The translations under genes and the position numbers were made by a program. Below the pieces are notes generated by a model. The model saw only the letters and a list, made by a program, of their open reading frames with translations. It had not been told where the DNA came from and made no database searches. 64,000 nt of DNA from Ahrensia sp. (GTDB lineage: Bacteria; Pseudomonadota; Alphaproteobacteria; Rhizobiales; Rhizobiaceae): NCBI GenBank assembly GCA_002698425.1, contig NZXU01000087.1, positions 3,809-67,808 of the forward strand, given 5' to 3'. Shown here piece after piece: positions 47,539 to 56,333 of this stretch. The first letter of the stretch is position 1. Each line of letters begins with the position of its first letter.

Positions 47539-48970
47539 GCCGCGCCGCCCCCGGCGGATGGAGGATCTGGCCACGCTGCCGGTCTTCTTCAAACTGCAGG
47601 CAAAACGCACCATCGTCGCCGGCGGATCGGACGCAGCCGCGTGGAAGGCCGAACTGCTCGCCTCCACGGGAGCCGAGGTGCATGTCTACGCCGCCGATGC
47701 CTCACCGACCATGCAGGCTCTGGCGGATGCGGGCACAGTCATTCTCCACAATGACAACTGGACGGCCGATATCCTGCCCGGCGCGGCGATCGCCATTTGC
47801 GACGCGGAGACCGACGACGAGGCGGAAGCCTTTTTCCAGGCGGCGCGAAATGCCGGTGTTCCGGTCAACGTGATCGACAAGCCGGCCTTCTGCGAATTCC
47901 AGTTCGGCTCCATCGTCAACCGCTCGCCCGCCGTCATCGCGATTTCGACCGACGGGGCAGCGCCGATCCTCGGCCAGGCGATCCGCCGCCGCATCGAGAC
48001 GCTGGTTCCGCCGGCCCTTGCCGACTGGGCGAGAGTGGCGCGCGACATCCGCGATACCGTCACGGCGCGCCTCGCGGCGGGTCCGCAACGGCGCGCCTTC
48101 TGGGAAGGTTTCACCGATCGCGCCTTTGGCCCGGCGCCGTCGAAACATGCGGCAGAGGAACTTGCGCGCGAGGCGACATCGATCGCCGCCGGTCTCGGCG
48201 AGGCCCAGGGTCGGGTCACGCTGGTCGGCGCAGGCCCGGGCGATGCCGAATTGCTGACCCTCAAGGCGGTGCGTGCGCTGCAGGCGGCCGATGTGATCCT
48301 GTTCGACGATCTGGTCTCCGACGACGTGTTGGAACTGGCGCGACGGGAAGCGAAGCGCATGCTGGTCGGCAAGCGCGGCGGGCGCGAAAGCTGCCGTCAG
48401 GAAGACATCAACGACATGATGGTTTCGCTGGCGAAGGCAGGCAAGCATGTCGTGCGGCTGAAGGGCGGCGATCCGATGATCTTTGGCCGCGCCGGCGAGG
48501 AGATCGCCCGGCTCGAGGCCGAAGGCATTCCCGTCAGCGTCGTGCCAGGCATCACCTCGGCGCTGGCAATGGCGTCCTCGCTCGGCGTCTCTCTGACACA
48601 TCGCGACTGCGCCCAGTCGGTGCGCTTCATCACCGGGCATAGCCGAAAGGGCGAATTGCCGAGCGACATCGACTGGAGAGCCATCGCCGACCGGAAAACC
48701 ACGACGATCTTCTACATGGGCGGCCGCACTGCCGGCGCGATCTCGGCGACGCTCATCGATCACGGTCTTTCGCCCGAGATGCCGGTCGTCATCGCCAAGG
48801 CCGTCTCGCGACCCGGTCAGCGCCATTGGACCGGCATGCTCCGCGACCTTCCTGCCGCGATGGGTGGTATCGGACACGACGAACCGGTGCTGATCGGCGT
48901 CGGTTCTGTCTTTGCGGGCGCGAGGGGTTACTCGGCCATTGGTTCCGACATGGAGACCGTTGCCGCTTGA
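47510..48970 (+). CDS. cysG: siroheme synthase (precorrin-2 dehydrogenase/ferrochelatase and SUMT fusion)
   Basis: 486 residues. N-terminal NAD domain (LATLPVFFKLQAKRTIVAGG), a middle dimerisation region, and the C-terminal uroporphyrinogen-III methyltransferase with VGAGPGDAELLTLKAVRAL, GRESCRQEDIN, RLKGGDPMIFGRAGEE and PGITSALAMAS. Supplies siroheme to NirB. Start at 47510 has AGGGAGA at good spacing and lies inside nasA; an alternative ATG at 47558 would remove the overlap but lacks a good ribosome site. Confidence 0.93.
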   Translation: MNIVSSPRNEPRRPRRMEDLATLPVFFKLQAKRTIVAGGSDAAAWKAELLASTGAEVHVYAADASPTMQALADAGTVILHNDNWTADILPGAAIAICDAETDDEAEAFFQAARNAGVPVNVIDKPAFCEFQFGSIVNRSPAVIAISTDGAAPILGQAIRRRIETLVPPALADWARVARDIRDTVTARLAAGPQRRAFWEGFTDRAFGPAPSKHAAEELAREATSIAAGLGEAQGRVTLVGAGPGDAELLTLKAVRALQAADVILFDDLVSDDVLELARREAKRMLVGKRGGRESCRQEDINDMMVSLAKAGKHVVRLKGGDPMIFGRAGEEIARLEAEGIPVSVVPGITSALAMASSLGVSLTHRDCAQSVRFITGHSRKGELPSDIDWRAIADRKTTTIFYMGGRTAGAISATLIDHGLSPEMPVVIAKAVSRPGQRHWTGMLRDLPAAMGGIGHDEPVLIGVGSVFAGARGYSAIGSDMETVAA

Positions 48971-49089
48971 ACCGCCGGCTGCGGCGGTCATGCAGCCCGG
49001 CTTTCCGCCGTTCCACAGCGCCGATCAGGCTGTTCTCGTCAGAGAAAGCCGGAACCGCCTGTGAATGTCGATTTCCTGATAAGTGGCTT

Positions 49090-49174
49090 TGGTGCCCCTG
49101 GCCGGGATCGAACCAGCACTCCTTGCGGAACTCGATTTTGAGTCGAGCGCGTCTACCAATTCCGCCACAGGGGC
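49090..49174 (-). tRNA. tRNA-Leu (CAA)
   Basis: 85 bases on the minus strand including an encoded CCA. Acceptor GCCCCTG pairs with CAGGGGC. The anticodon stem CTCGA/TCGAG encloses CTCAAAA, giving anticodon CAA. The T-arm carries GGTTCGATCC, and there is a short variable arm stem, as in class II tRNA-Leu. Its 3' end faces the nitrate module. Confidence 0.95.
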
Positions 49175-49339
49175 ATGCGAAGCGTGTCGCTTCAGCGCCA
49201 TCGTCGTCTAGCGTTCCGCCACGGGGGGCGTCAAGCGGCAAGGTCGCGCAGTTTTCCGGATGCGGCGCGGGCTGATCGATTGCGCTTCTCGCCGGCGCGA
49301 CCTAAGGACGTGCGCGACATCGAACGGGACATTCGCCGC

Positions 49340-49927
49340 ATGAGCATGATTCGCAGGCTTTACGACTGGACCATGGGCCTGGCGGCGACACGCCATGCCG
49401 AGCGCATGCTCGCCCTGGTCTCCTTCATGGAGAGTTCGTTCTTCCCGATCCCGCCGGATGTCCTGTTGATCCCGATGGTGCTGGCGGACAAGGCGAAGTG
49501 GCTCCGTTATGCGCTGGTCTGCACGGCCGCCTCGATCGTCGGCGCGCTGCTCGGTTACGCCATCGGCATGTTCCTCTACGAACAGGCCGCCGTGCCCTTG
49601 CTGGAATTCTACGGCTATCTCGACAAGTTCGACGAGTTCCGGGCGATCTTCAAGGACTGGGGCTGGTGGTTCGTGCTGATCGCCGGGCTGACGCCGTTTC
49701 CCTACAAGGTCATCACCATCGCGTCGGGCGCAGCCGGCCTCAGCCTGCCGATCTTCATTGTCGCCTCGATCGTGTCGCGCGGCCTACGCTTCCTGATCGT
49801 CTCGGGCCTGCTCTTCTGGTTCGGCGCGCCGATCCGCGATTTCATCGAGAAATATCTCGGCCTTCTTTTCACCCTTTTCGTGGTCTTGCTGCTCGGCGGT
49901 TTCGTGGCCGTGCGCTACGTGTTCTAG
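49340..49927 (+). CDS. YqaA/DedA-type (SNARE-associated/VTT domain) membrane protein
   Basis: 195-residue membrane protein of the VTT/DedA superfamily. Features are MESSFFPIPPDVLLIPMVLA near the start, the re-entrant GLTPFPYKVITIASGAAGL and about four further hydrophobic segments. Some DedA proteins move undecaprenyl phosphate or phospholipid (family knowledge); this subgroup is unassigned. Two in-frame ATGs (49340, 49346) are both possible; no strong ribosome site is visible. dsbB follows by 13 bases. Confidence 0.82.
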   Translation: MSMIRRLYDWTMGLAATRHAERMLALVSFMESSFFPIPPDVLLIPMVLADKAKWLRYALVCTAASIVGALLGYAIGMFLYEQAAVPLLEFYGYLDKFDEFRAIFKDWGWWFVLIAGLTPFPYKVITIASGAAGLSLPIFIVASIVSRGLRFLIVSGLLFWFGAPIRDFIEKYLGLLFTLFVVLLLGGFVAVRYVF

Positions 49928-49940
49928 ACAGGAAATCGCC

Positions 49941-50456
49941 ATGACATCGACACATGAATCCGGTCGCTTCCACATGATGACGGCGCTGTTCCTGGCGGCG
50001 GCGATGGCGGCGGTGGTCGGCACGGCGCTGGGCTTCGAACACATTGGCGGCTTCATTCCCTGCAAGCTCTGCCTCGAGGAGCGCATTCCCTATTATACCG
50101 GCGTGCCGGTGGCGCTTCTGGCAGCCGTTGCATCGGGCCTGCGCCTGCCTGCATGGATCGCGCGGCTGCTGCTGGCGATCGTCGGCTTGCTGATGACGGT
50201 CGGGTTGGTGATGGCGGTCTATCACTCCGGCGTCGAATGGCACTGGTGGGCCGGACCCGCCGATTGCTCGACATCGGCGACGAGCGGCCTGGCGAGCAAT
50301 GCCGGCGATCTGCTCGGTTCGCTGGACAGCGTCACGCCGCCGGCCTGCGACCAGGCGGCTGGCCGTTTCCTCGGACTGTCCTTTGCCGGGTGGAACGTTG
50401 TTTCCAGCCTGATCCTGGCGGCAATCGCCTACCGGGCGGCGCTGCGCAAGAGCTGA
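49941..50456 (+). CDS. dsbB: disulfide bond formation protein B
   Basis: 171-residue quinone-linked thiol oxidase with four membrane segments. First redox pair in PCKLCLEER (about 37 and 40); second pair formed by DCSTSATS and PPACDQ in the second periplasmic loop. It re-oxidises a DsbA partner not seen here. Same strand as, and probably cotranscribed with, the YqaA-like gene. Confidence 0.9.
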   Translation: MTSTHESGRFHMMTALFLAAAMAAVVGTALGFEHIGGFIPCKLCLEERIPYYTGVPVALLAAVASGLRLPAWIARLLLAIVGLLMTVGLVMAVYHSGVEWHWWAGPADCSTSATSGLASNAGDLLGSLDSVTPPACDQAAGRFLGLSFAGWNVVSSLILAAIAYRAALRKS

Positions 50457-50457
50457 T

Positions 50458-50487
50458 AAAAAAGGCCGGAGACCCGATCAGGGTTCC
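50458..50487 (-). terminator. intrinsic terminator of the HNH endonuclease gene
   Basis: On the minus strand GGAACCC and GGGTCTCC form a 7-bp stem with one bulge and a 5-base loop, overlapping the stop codon at 50478-50480, and then GGCC followed by TTTTTT (50463-50458). Confidence 0.55.
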
Positions 50488-51035
50488 AGCTCGACATCCC
50501 AGTAAAGGTAATCCATCCAGCTCTCGTGAAGGTAGTTGGGCGGAAAACTTCGGCCATTGTTGTGCAGGTCGTGCACGGTGGGATGGAAGGGCTTTTGATG
50601 CGGCGTCATGCCCGATTCCCGGGGCATCTTGCCGCCCTTCCTCAGATTGCAGGGCGAACAGGCCGTGACAATGTTTTCCCATGTCGTCTGGCCGCCGAAG
50701 CGGCGCGGGATGAGATGGTCGAAAGTCAGGTCGTCGGGCGAGCCGCAATACTGGCACTGGAACCGGTCCCGCAGGAAGACATTGAAGCGGGTGAAGGCCG
50801 GATGGGCCGAGGGTTTGACGTAGCTTTTCAGGCAGACGACGCTCGGAACCTTCATCGCGAAGGAGGGCGACGAGACCGCGTGGTCATATTCGGCCACGAT
50901 GTTCACACGGTCGAGAAAGACCGCCTTGATCGCGTCCTGCCAGGACCAGAGCGACAAGGGATAATAACTCAGCGGACGGTAATCCGCATTCAAGACGAGC
51001 GCCGGAAGGCTGTCCGGCGAGACCGCAATCGTCAA
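50478..51035 (-). CDS. HNH endonuclease family protein
   Basis: 185 residues. HNH core with zinc Cys pairs (FQCQYCGSP and ACSPCN) and catalytic TFDHLIPRRFGG. The N-terminal half (LVLNADYRPLSYYPLSLWSW) is a conserved alphaproteobacterial extension. TTG start at 51035 is supported by a strong GAGGTGA site. Target DNA unknown; widespread in the chromosome of this class, so not necessarily mobile. Confidence 0.88.
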   Translation of the reverse strand: MTIAVSPDSLPALVLNADYRPLSYYPLSLWSWQDAIKAVFLDRVNIVAEYDHAVSSPSFAMKVPSVVCLKSYVKPSAHPAFTRFNVFLRDRFQCQYCGSPDDLTFDHLIPRRFGGQTTWENIVTACSPCNLRKGGKMPRESGMTPHQKPFHPTVHDLHNNGRSFPPNYLHESWMDYLYWDVELEP

Positions 51036-51161
51036 GGCTCACCTCTTCGTATCACGATGTTTCCGTGGCCATATAGTAAGCGCGTTGTGACATCCTTGTG
51101 AAGCATTGCCGCGTTATCTGCGTTTTAGCAAAAACGGCAAAATTTTCAATCGCTTGTTTGG

Positions 51162-51854
51162 TCAGGTGTCGACCGGCATGACGATACGCCCGCGCCGCGC
51201 GGCGTAGAATGACCAGAAAAGCCGCGCCGCCACGCCGCGCCAGGGCGCCCATGATTCGGCCATGGCCCGCAGCTGCTTTTCAGTCGGACGCGACGGAAGC
51301 TCGAAGGCGTCGGCCGCCGCCGCCTGCAGCGCGATGTCGCCGGCGGGGAAGATGTCGGGGTGGCCGGCGGCGAACAGCAGATAGACCTCCGCCGTCCACG
51401 GGCCTATTCCCTTGATCGCCGTCATCTCGGCGATCGCCGCCGCGCCGTCGATGCGGCACATGTGGTCGAGGTCGAGCCGGCCCTCGATGACGGCTTCGCT
51501 GACCGCGATCAGGGTACGCTGCTTCGGTCGCGACAGGCCGGCCTCGCGCCATGCGTCCTCGCCGCCGTCCAGGAAAGCGGCCGGATCGAGCGGATCGATC
51601 AGCCGGGTCAGGCGATCCCAGATCGCGGCGGCGCTCTGCTTGGAGACCTGTTGCGAAACGATGACCGAGGCCAGGCTGGCGAAACCGGGCTCCGAGCGGC
51701 GCAGCGGCACCTCGCCGGCCTCCGTGATAACGGCGGCAAGGCGCTTGTCGGTCGCGCGCAGAAAGGCTAGGTCGCGGGCGATCTCGTCGGCGGTGTCGAT
51801 CGGCGCCAGCGATTGCGCTGGCGGTGCGTCGCCTCTACCTAGATCGCCAGCCAT
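51162..51854 (-). CDS. DNA-3-methyladenine glycosylase II (AlkA-like)
   Basis: 230-residue HhH-GPD glycosylase. Helix-hairpin-helix IKGIGPWTAEVYLLFAAG followed by the catalytic Asp in FPAGDIALQ. SLASVIVSQQVSKQSAAAIW is the typical first helix. Removes alkylated purines from DNA. The start codon at 51854 overlaps the start of the divergent gluQ by two bases, so each gene's ribosome site lies in the other's coding sequence. An upstream in-frame start would deepen the overlap. Confidence 0.87.
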   Translation of the reverse strand: MAGDLGRGDAPPAQSLAPIDTADEIARDLAFLRATDKRLAAVITEAGEVPLRRSEPGFASLASVIVSQQVSKQSAAAIWDRLTRLIDPLDPAAFLDGGEDAWREAGLSRPKQRTLIAVSEAVIEGRLDLDHMCRIDGAAAIAEMTAIKGIGPWTAEVYLLFAAGHPDIFPAGDIALQAAAADAFELPSRPTEKQLRAMAESWAPWRGVAARLFWSFYAARRGRIVMPVDT

Positions 51855-52752
51855 GACCCACGATGTCTCCAGTTCCGATCCGCGATCCGTCTTTCGTTTC
51901 GCGCCCAGCCCCAACGGGGCGCTGCATCTCGGCCACGCCTATTCCGCCATTCTCAATTTCGAGATGGCGCGCGAGGCGGGCGGGCGATTCCTGTTGCGCA
52001 TGGAGGATATCGACACGGAACGCTGTTCACCAGCGTTGGAGGCGGCGATGCTCGCCGATCTCGCCTGGCTCGGCGTGTCCTGGGAGGACCCGGTGCGCCG
52101 CCAGTCGGAGCATTTCGCCGATTACCGCGCCGCATTGGAGGCGCTGGAGGACGAAGGGCTGGTCTATCGCGCCTATCTGAGCCGCTCCGACATCCGCCGG
52201 CTGGTCGAAGCCGGCGAGAGGGCCGGCACGGCGTGGCCGCGCGATCCGGACGGCGCGCCGCTCTATCCGGGCGGCCCGGGCGAGGAGGGCGAGGAGGACG
52301 CGCCCTATATCCTGCGGCTGGACATGGAGCGGGCGGTCGAACGCGCCGGCCCGGGTCTTTCCTGGACCGAGGGCGGCATGGGTCCGGGCGGCGAGACCGG
52401 GGAGATCGCGGCGGATCCGGCCGCATGGGGGGACGTGATCCTGGCGCGGCGCGATACGCCGACAAGCTACAATCTGTCGGTCGTGGTCGACGATGCGTTG
52501 CAGGGCGTGACGCATATCGTGCGCGGGCGCGACCTGTTCCACGCCACATCGGTGCATGTTTTGCTGCAGGAACTGCTCGGCCTGCCGCGCCCGGACTATT
52601 TCCATCACGACCTCGTCCTGGCCGAAGACGGGCGGAAACTGTCGAAGAGCAATCGCGACACCAGCCTGCAATCGCTGCGCGCCGCGGGCGCGACGCCGGG
52701 CGATATTCGCAGGATGACCGGATTGCCCCGGGCGGAGCCTCTCGATCAGTAG
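51853..52752 (+). CDS. gluQ: tRNA glutamyl-Q(34) synthetase
   Basis: 299-residue truncated glutamyl-tRNA synthetase that attaches Glu to queuosine-34 of tRNA-Asp. Contains FAPSPNGALHLGHAYSA (HIGH region) and GRKLSKSN (KMSKS region). The Cys-x-Cys zinc ligands of the E. coli enzyme are absent (YRAYLSRSDI at that place). No in-frame start exists between 51853 and the essential motif, so this start, or one still further inside alkA, is required. Confidence 0.88.
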   Translation: MTHDVSSSDPRSVFRFAPSPNGALHLGHAYSAILNFEMAREAGGRFLLRMEDIDTERCSPALEAAMLADLAWLGVSWEDPVRRQSEHFADYRAALEALEDEGLVYRAYLSRSDIRRLVEAGERAGTAWPRDPDGAPLYPGGPGEEGEEDAPYILRLDMERAVERAGPGLSWTEGGMGPGGETGEIAADPAAWGDVILARRDTPTSYNLSVVVDDALQGVTHIVRGRDLFHATSVHVLLQELLGLPRPDYFHHDLVLAEDGRKLSKSNRDTSLQSLRAAGATPGDIRRMTGLPRAEPLDQ

Positions 52753-53039
52753 TGCAGCCGGTTGGCGAAGGATTTCAGCAAGGACAGCAGGCCGAGGCAC
52801 AGGAACGCGCCGATGACGCAGGCAAACATGCGTAGCGCATCGTTGTAGATCGGCAGTTTCAGGTTTTCGAGGCTGAAAAGACCGAGGAAACCTCCGGCGA
52901 TCAGGATGATCATGTTCGGGATGGTGCCGAAACCGTCGGAGCCGATCACATTGTCGGTCGCTGCGGCGAGGAAATAGGCCCCGGCCACGAGACCGAGGGC
53001 AAAAACGATCAGCGAAAAATTGTCGAATTCGGCAAGCAC
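52746..53039 (-). CDS. small membrane protein, unknown function
   Basis: 97 residues with three hydrophobic segments (LIVFALGLVAGAYFLAAAT, IPNMIILIAGGFLGLFSL, FACVIGAFLCLGLLSLL). GTG start at 53039 is supported by a GGAGGT site 8 bases away. Its end overlaps the gluQ end by 7 bases. No family recognised. Confidence 0.65.
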   Translation of the reverse strand: MLAEFDNFSLIVFALGLVAGAYFLAAATDNVIGSDGFGTIPNMIILIAGGFLGLFSLENLKLPIYNDALRMFACVIGAFLCLGLLSLLKSFANRLHY

Positions 53040-53133
53040 GTTCGACCTCCGCTGCCAATCCAGCGATGGCCGTACTCTACGGAGAGCCCGTTAAGCGGAG
53101 ATTGGCGCGAAGGCTCGAATTTGACGCGAATTG

Positions 53134-54006
53134 TCAGGCCTTGCCGTGCGAGGCCGCCGACATGGCGACAAGCGCCTTGGCTTCGCGAAAGCGGATGGTC
53201 GCGGCGTTGACCTCGGCGCCGAGAATGAAGATCGCGGCGATGATGTAGAGAAAGACGAGGGCGATCATCAGCGAGGCAAGGCCCGCATAGGTCGTCACGT
53301 AATTGGCGAAGGTCTCCAGATAGGAGGCGAACAGGATCGCGCCGAGCACCCATGCCGCCAGAGTGAGCACGATTCCCGGCACCAGCGAGGCGAAGCTGCG
53401 CCTGCCATTGGGCAGCCATTTGTGGGCGACGAAGAGGCCGGCGACGAGGACAAAGAGCGCGATCGTGAAGCGCCAGAAGCCGATGGAGACGGAGATCGCT
53501 TCGATGCCGGGCATCCATTGCTGCGCCAGCTTGAAGGCAAGCGGCGCAAGGACGAGCAGGAAGGAGATCGCCATGATGCCGAAGGTGGCGATGACGATGA
53601 AGCCGAGGCTTTGCAGCCGGATGGTGAAGATCGAGCGGGTTTCCTCGACGCGGTAGGCGCGATTGAGTGCGACGCGAAGCGCCTCGATGCCGTTGGAGGC
53701 AAAGAAGGCGGCCGCGAGGACGGAGACGGTCAACAGGCCGCCGCGCTGGACCGTGAGGACGTTCTGCACCTCGCGGGCGATCGGCGCGGCGATACGTTCC
53801 GGCCATGTGTCGAAGACAAGATGCACGGCCGTGTCGGCGAAGCGCTCGGCTCCGAGAAAGCCGGCCAGCGTGGTCGCGAAGATGAGGAAGGGAAAGATCG
53901 CCAGCAGCGCCGACAAGGCGACATGGCTTGCCAGCGCCCAACCGTCGGTCGAGTTGAAATGGCCGAGCGCATCGCGGCCGATGTGCCAAAGCGCGGCCCG
54001 GATCAT
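53134..54006 (-). CDS. YihY/BrkB family membrane protein
   Basis: 290 residues with about six membrane segments and the family pattern HFNSTDGWALASHVALSALL at the N-terminus, then FLGAERFADTAV and RAYRVEETRSIF. Formerly called RNase BN, a name now known to be wrong. Function unknown. It lies divergent from an SDR gene with a 56-base gap containing TATATAG. Confidence 0.86.
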   Translation of the reverse strand: MIRAALWHIGRDALGHFNSTDGWALASHVALSALLAIFPFLIFATTLAGFLGAERFADTAVHLVFDTWPERIAAPIAREVQNVLTVQRGGLLTVSVLAAAFFASNGIEALRVALNRAYRVEETRSIFTIRLQSLGFIVIATFGIMAISFLLVLAPLAFKLAQQWMPGIEAISVSIGFWRFTIALFVLVAGLFVAHKWLPNGRRSFASLVPGIVLTLAAWVLGAILFASYLETFANYVTTYAGLASLMIALVFLYIIAAIFILGAEVNAATIRFREAKALVAMSAASHGKA

Positions 54007-54062
54007 TTTCCTGCGGGAACGAATGTGGAAAAGTCCTCCGTCATATATAGCTCCGAATCACC

Positions 54063-54896
54063 ATGACCCGGAAACCGACAATCCTCATCACCGGCTGTTC
54101 GACCGGAATAGGCGAATTCTGCGCCCGTCGTCTCCGCGAGGACGGATATCGCGTGTTCGCGACAGCGCGCAAGCCGGAAGACCTGAAACGGTTGTCCGAT
54201 CACGGTTTCGATGCGCTTTATCTGGACTATCGCGACCCGAAATCCATAGGCGGGGCGTTCGACAGCGTGATGGACGCCACCGGCGGCGAGCTCGACGCGC
54301 TTTTCAACAATGGCGCGCATGCGCAGCCGGGCGCGGTCGAGGATCTTCCCGTTGCGGCGTTGCGCGAGCAGTTCGAGGCCAATGTCTTCGGCTGGCATGA
54401 GCTGACATGCATGGCGGTCCCGGTCATGCGCCGGCAGGGTCATGGCCGTATCGTGCATTGCTCGTCGATCCTCGGCCTGATGCCTGCGCCATTGCGCGGC
54501 GCCTATGTCGCCTCGAAATATGCGCTGGAGGGGTTGATGCTGACGCAGCGCATGGAGCTGGAGGGAAGCGGAATACACGTCTCCCTCATCGAGCCGGGGC
54601 CGGTGCCTTCGAAACTGGCGGCAAATGGTCTCGCCTTTGCGCGCAAATATATCGACATCGAAGGAAGCCCCCACGCGAAAGCCTATGAAAAGCGGATCGC
54701 GGAACTGGAGGCCGGGGGAACGTCCGACGATGGCGGGCGGGCCGCCGGCTGGGTCTATCGTGACTTGAAGCACGCGCTGACGGCGGCTAAGCCGAAGCCG
54801 CATTACGTGGTGACGCCGCAGGCGCGGATCGGCGTGTTCGGGAAATGGCTGCTTCCGGCGGCGCTTTTCTATCGACTCGTGGCGCGGAGCACCTAG
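54063..54896 (+). CDS. short-chain dehydrogenase/reductase
   Basis: 277-residue Rossmann enzyme. Cofactor motif TGCSTGIG, NNGAHAQ in place of NNAG, catalytic Ser in HCSSILG and YVASK. The C-terminal tail is hydrophobic (LLPAALFYRLVA), so it may be membrane attached. Substrate unknown. Confidence 0.87.
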   Translation: MTRKPTILITGCSTGIGEFCARRLREDGYRVFATARKPEDLKRLSDHGFDALYLDYRDPKSIGGAFDSVMDATGGELDALFNNGAHAQPGAVEDLPVAALREQFEANVFGWHELTCMAVPVMRRQGHGRIVHCSSILGLMPAPLRGAYVASKYALEGLMLTQRMELEGSGIHVSLIEPGPVPSKLAANGLAFARKYIDIEGSPHAKAYEKRIAELEAGGTSDDGGRAAGWVYRDLKHALTAAKPKPHYVVTPQARIGVFGKWLLPAALFYRLVARST

Positions 54897-54941
54897 ATTC
54901 AGGACATTGCCGGGTCAATTCGCCGGCGGAACAGGAATATC

Positions 54942-55145
54942 ATGTCCACTGGAATGTCTTATCTCGCTCTCATCATCATGCTGGCCGTCGTCGCGGTGCT
55001 GTTCGTCGGCCTGCGCAACCTGCTGCGCCAGGGCGACGCCAATTTCTCCAACAAGATGATGCAGCTGCGCGTCTTCCTGCAGGCGATCGCGGTCGTGGTC
55101 ATCGTCATCGGCATCTATATCGCCCGCTCCAACGGCGCGGGCTGA
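54942..55145 (+). CDS. HIG1-domain twin-transmembrane small protein
   Basis: 67 residues with two membrane helices (LALIIMLAVVAVLFVGLRNL and FLQAIAVVVIVIGIYIA) joined by a basic loop with QGDANFSNKMMQLRV, the HIG1 domain pattern of mitochondrial Rcf1-type cytochrome oxidase factors. Sits immediately before the adenosyltransferase gene, an order common in rhizobia. Confidence 0.85.
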   Translation: MSTGMSYLALIIMLAVVAVLFVGLRNLLRQGDANFSNKMMQLRVFLQAIAVVVIVIGIYIARSNGAG

Positions 55146-55155
55146 GGCGGCGAAA

Positions 55156-55737
55156 TTGGTTGTCCTGAACAAGATCTACACGAAGACCGGCGATGACGGC
55201 TCCACGGCGCTCAGCACCGGCGAGCGCCGGCCGAAACACGATCTGCGGGTCGCCGCCTACGGGACCGTCGACGAGGCCAATGCCTGTATCGGCATGGCGC
55301 GCATCCATACAGGCGGGATGGACGGGCCGGTCGATGCGATGCTGGCGCGCATCCAGAACGACCTCTTCGATCTCGGCGCCGATCTGGCGACGCCGGAAAC
55401 CGACGAGCCGCCGCAATTCGAGCCACTGCGTATCATCGAAACGCAGGTGAAGCGCATCGAAGCGGATATCGACGCGCTGAACGCCAATCTCAAGCCGTTG
55501 CGCTCCTTCATCCTGCCGGGCGGTTCGGCGGCGGCCGCGGCGCTGCATCTGGCGCGCACGGTGTCGCGGCGGGCAGAACGGGCGATGACCGAACTGGCGC
55601 AGACGCCGGGCGAGACCGTCAATGCGCAGGCCTTGCGCTATATCAACCGGGTGTCCGATTTCCTTTTCGTCGCTTCATGCGCCGTCAACGAGAACGGTGC
55701 GCGCGACGTACTCTGGACGCCCGGCGAAAACCGCTAG
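55156..55737 (+). CDS. cob(I)yrinic acid a,c-diamide adenosyltransferase (PduO type)
   Basis: 193 residues. ATP-binding N-terminus IYTKTGDDGSTALSTGERRP, later YGTVDEANACIGMAR and the C-terminal RTVSRRAERAMTEL and INRVSDFLFVASC. Transfers adenosyl to cob(I)alamin. A TTG start at 55156 with GAGGCGG is used; the first internal ATG lies too deep. Ten bases after the HIG1 gene. Confidence 0.9.
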   Translation: MVVLNKIYTKTGDDGSTALSTGERRPKHDLRVAAYGTVDEANACIGMARIHTGGMDGPVDAMLARIQNDLFDLGADLATPETDEPPQFEPLRIIETQVKRIEADIDALNANLKPLRSFILPGGSAAAAALHLARTVSRRAERAMTELAQTPGETVNAQALRYINRVSDFLFVASCAVNENGARDVLWTPGENR

Positions 55738-55771
55738 CGCAAGAGGCGAAACGGCACCGGCGTCCGGCCTG

Positions 55772-56122
55772 TCAGGCGGCGGCTTTCCGCTTTTGCAGAA
55801 GGTCCGCGAGTTTGCGCAGCTGTATCGAAAGCTTTTCGCGCCGAATTGCGGACATGTCGAGTTCCATGGCGAAGCCGAAGGGCGCGACGCGCACGATCCG
55901 GCCCTCGATCCGCCCGATATGGTCGACATAGGCGATGACACGCTCGCCCCGGCGTCCGTCGGCATCGGTCTTCAGAAAGACATTTCTCGGCGAAACGTCG
56001 ATCACGAGGCAATCGAATTCGCAACGGTCGGAGAGCATCAGCCGGCCGTTCAAGGGGATCTCGAAGCGCCTGTTCTGGCGGCGCTCGACCACATCGTCCT
56101 GCCGGTTCGGCGTGTCCACCAT
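55772..56122 (-). CDS. PilZ-like protein with incomplete c-di-GMP motif
   Basis: 116-residue single PilZ-type beta barrel. The arginine motif ERRQNRRFEIP is present. The second motif, normally D/NxSxxG, reads VIDVSPRNVFL, with Asn instead of Gly. Binding of c-di-GMP is therefore uncertain. ATG at 56122 has a strong GAGGAGGGG site; the TTG two codons upstream is not favoured. Confidence 0.75.
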   Translation of the reverse strand: MVDTPNRQDDVVERRQNRRFEIPLNGRLMLSDRCEFDCLVIDVSPRNVFLKTDADGRRGERVIAYVDHIGRIEGRIVRVAPFGFAMELDMSAIRREKLSIQLRKLADLLQKRKAAA

Positions 56123-56333
56123 GTTCAACCCCTCCTCTTCGCCAGTCGCGGTCGAACTATAGACGGTTTTGTTTAATTGGCCGTTATTGCGCGCCCGGTC
56201 ATCGTCGCGAACGGATTGCTCATGGAGTCTTGACCGAGCGGCTGCCGTGCATGGCCGCGCGCGCCGCCTGGCTGAACGGCGCGCGCGATGAGGCGTGGAC
56301 TCAAGGCGTTACGAGACGCCTTTGCCCGGCCGG

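Noticed and set aside
48971..48988. ACCGCC/GGCGGT hairpin right after cysG
   Set aside because: Short stem and no T tract; it could be a processing feature but nothing shows termination.
50478..51035. HNH gene as a sign of a mobile intron or toxin system
   Set aside because: The N-terminal extension and setting match the common chromosomal HNH family of alphaproteobacteria, with no intron, immunity gene or repeats around it.
56303..56322. Hairpin AAGGCGT/ACGCCTT after the aldo/keto reductase stop
   Set aside because: Seven pairs only and no T run on the minus strand; not supportable as a terminator.
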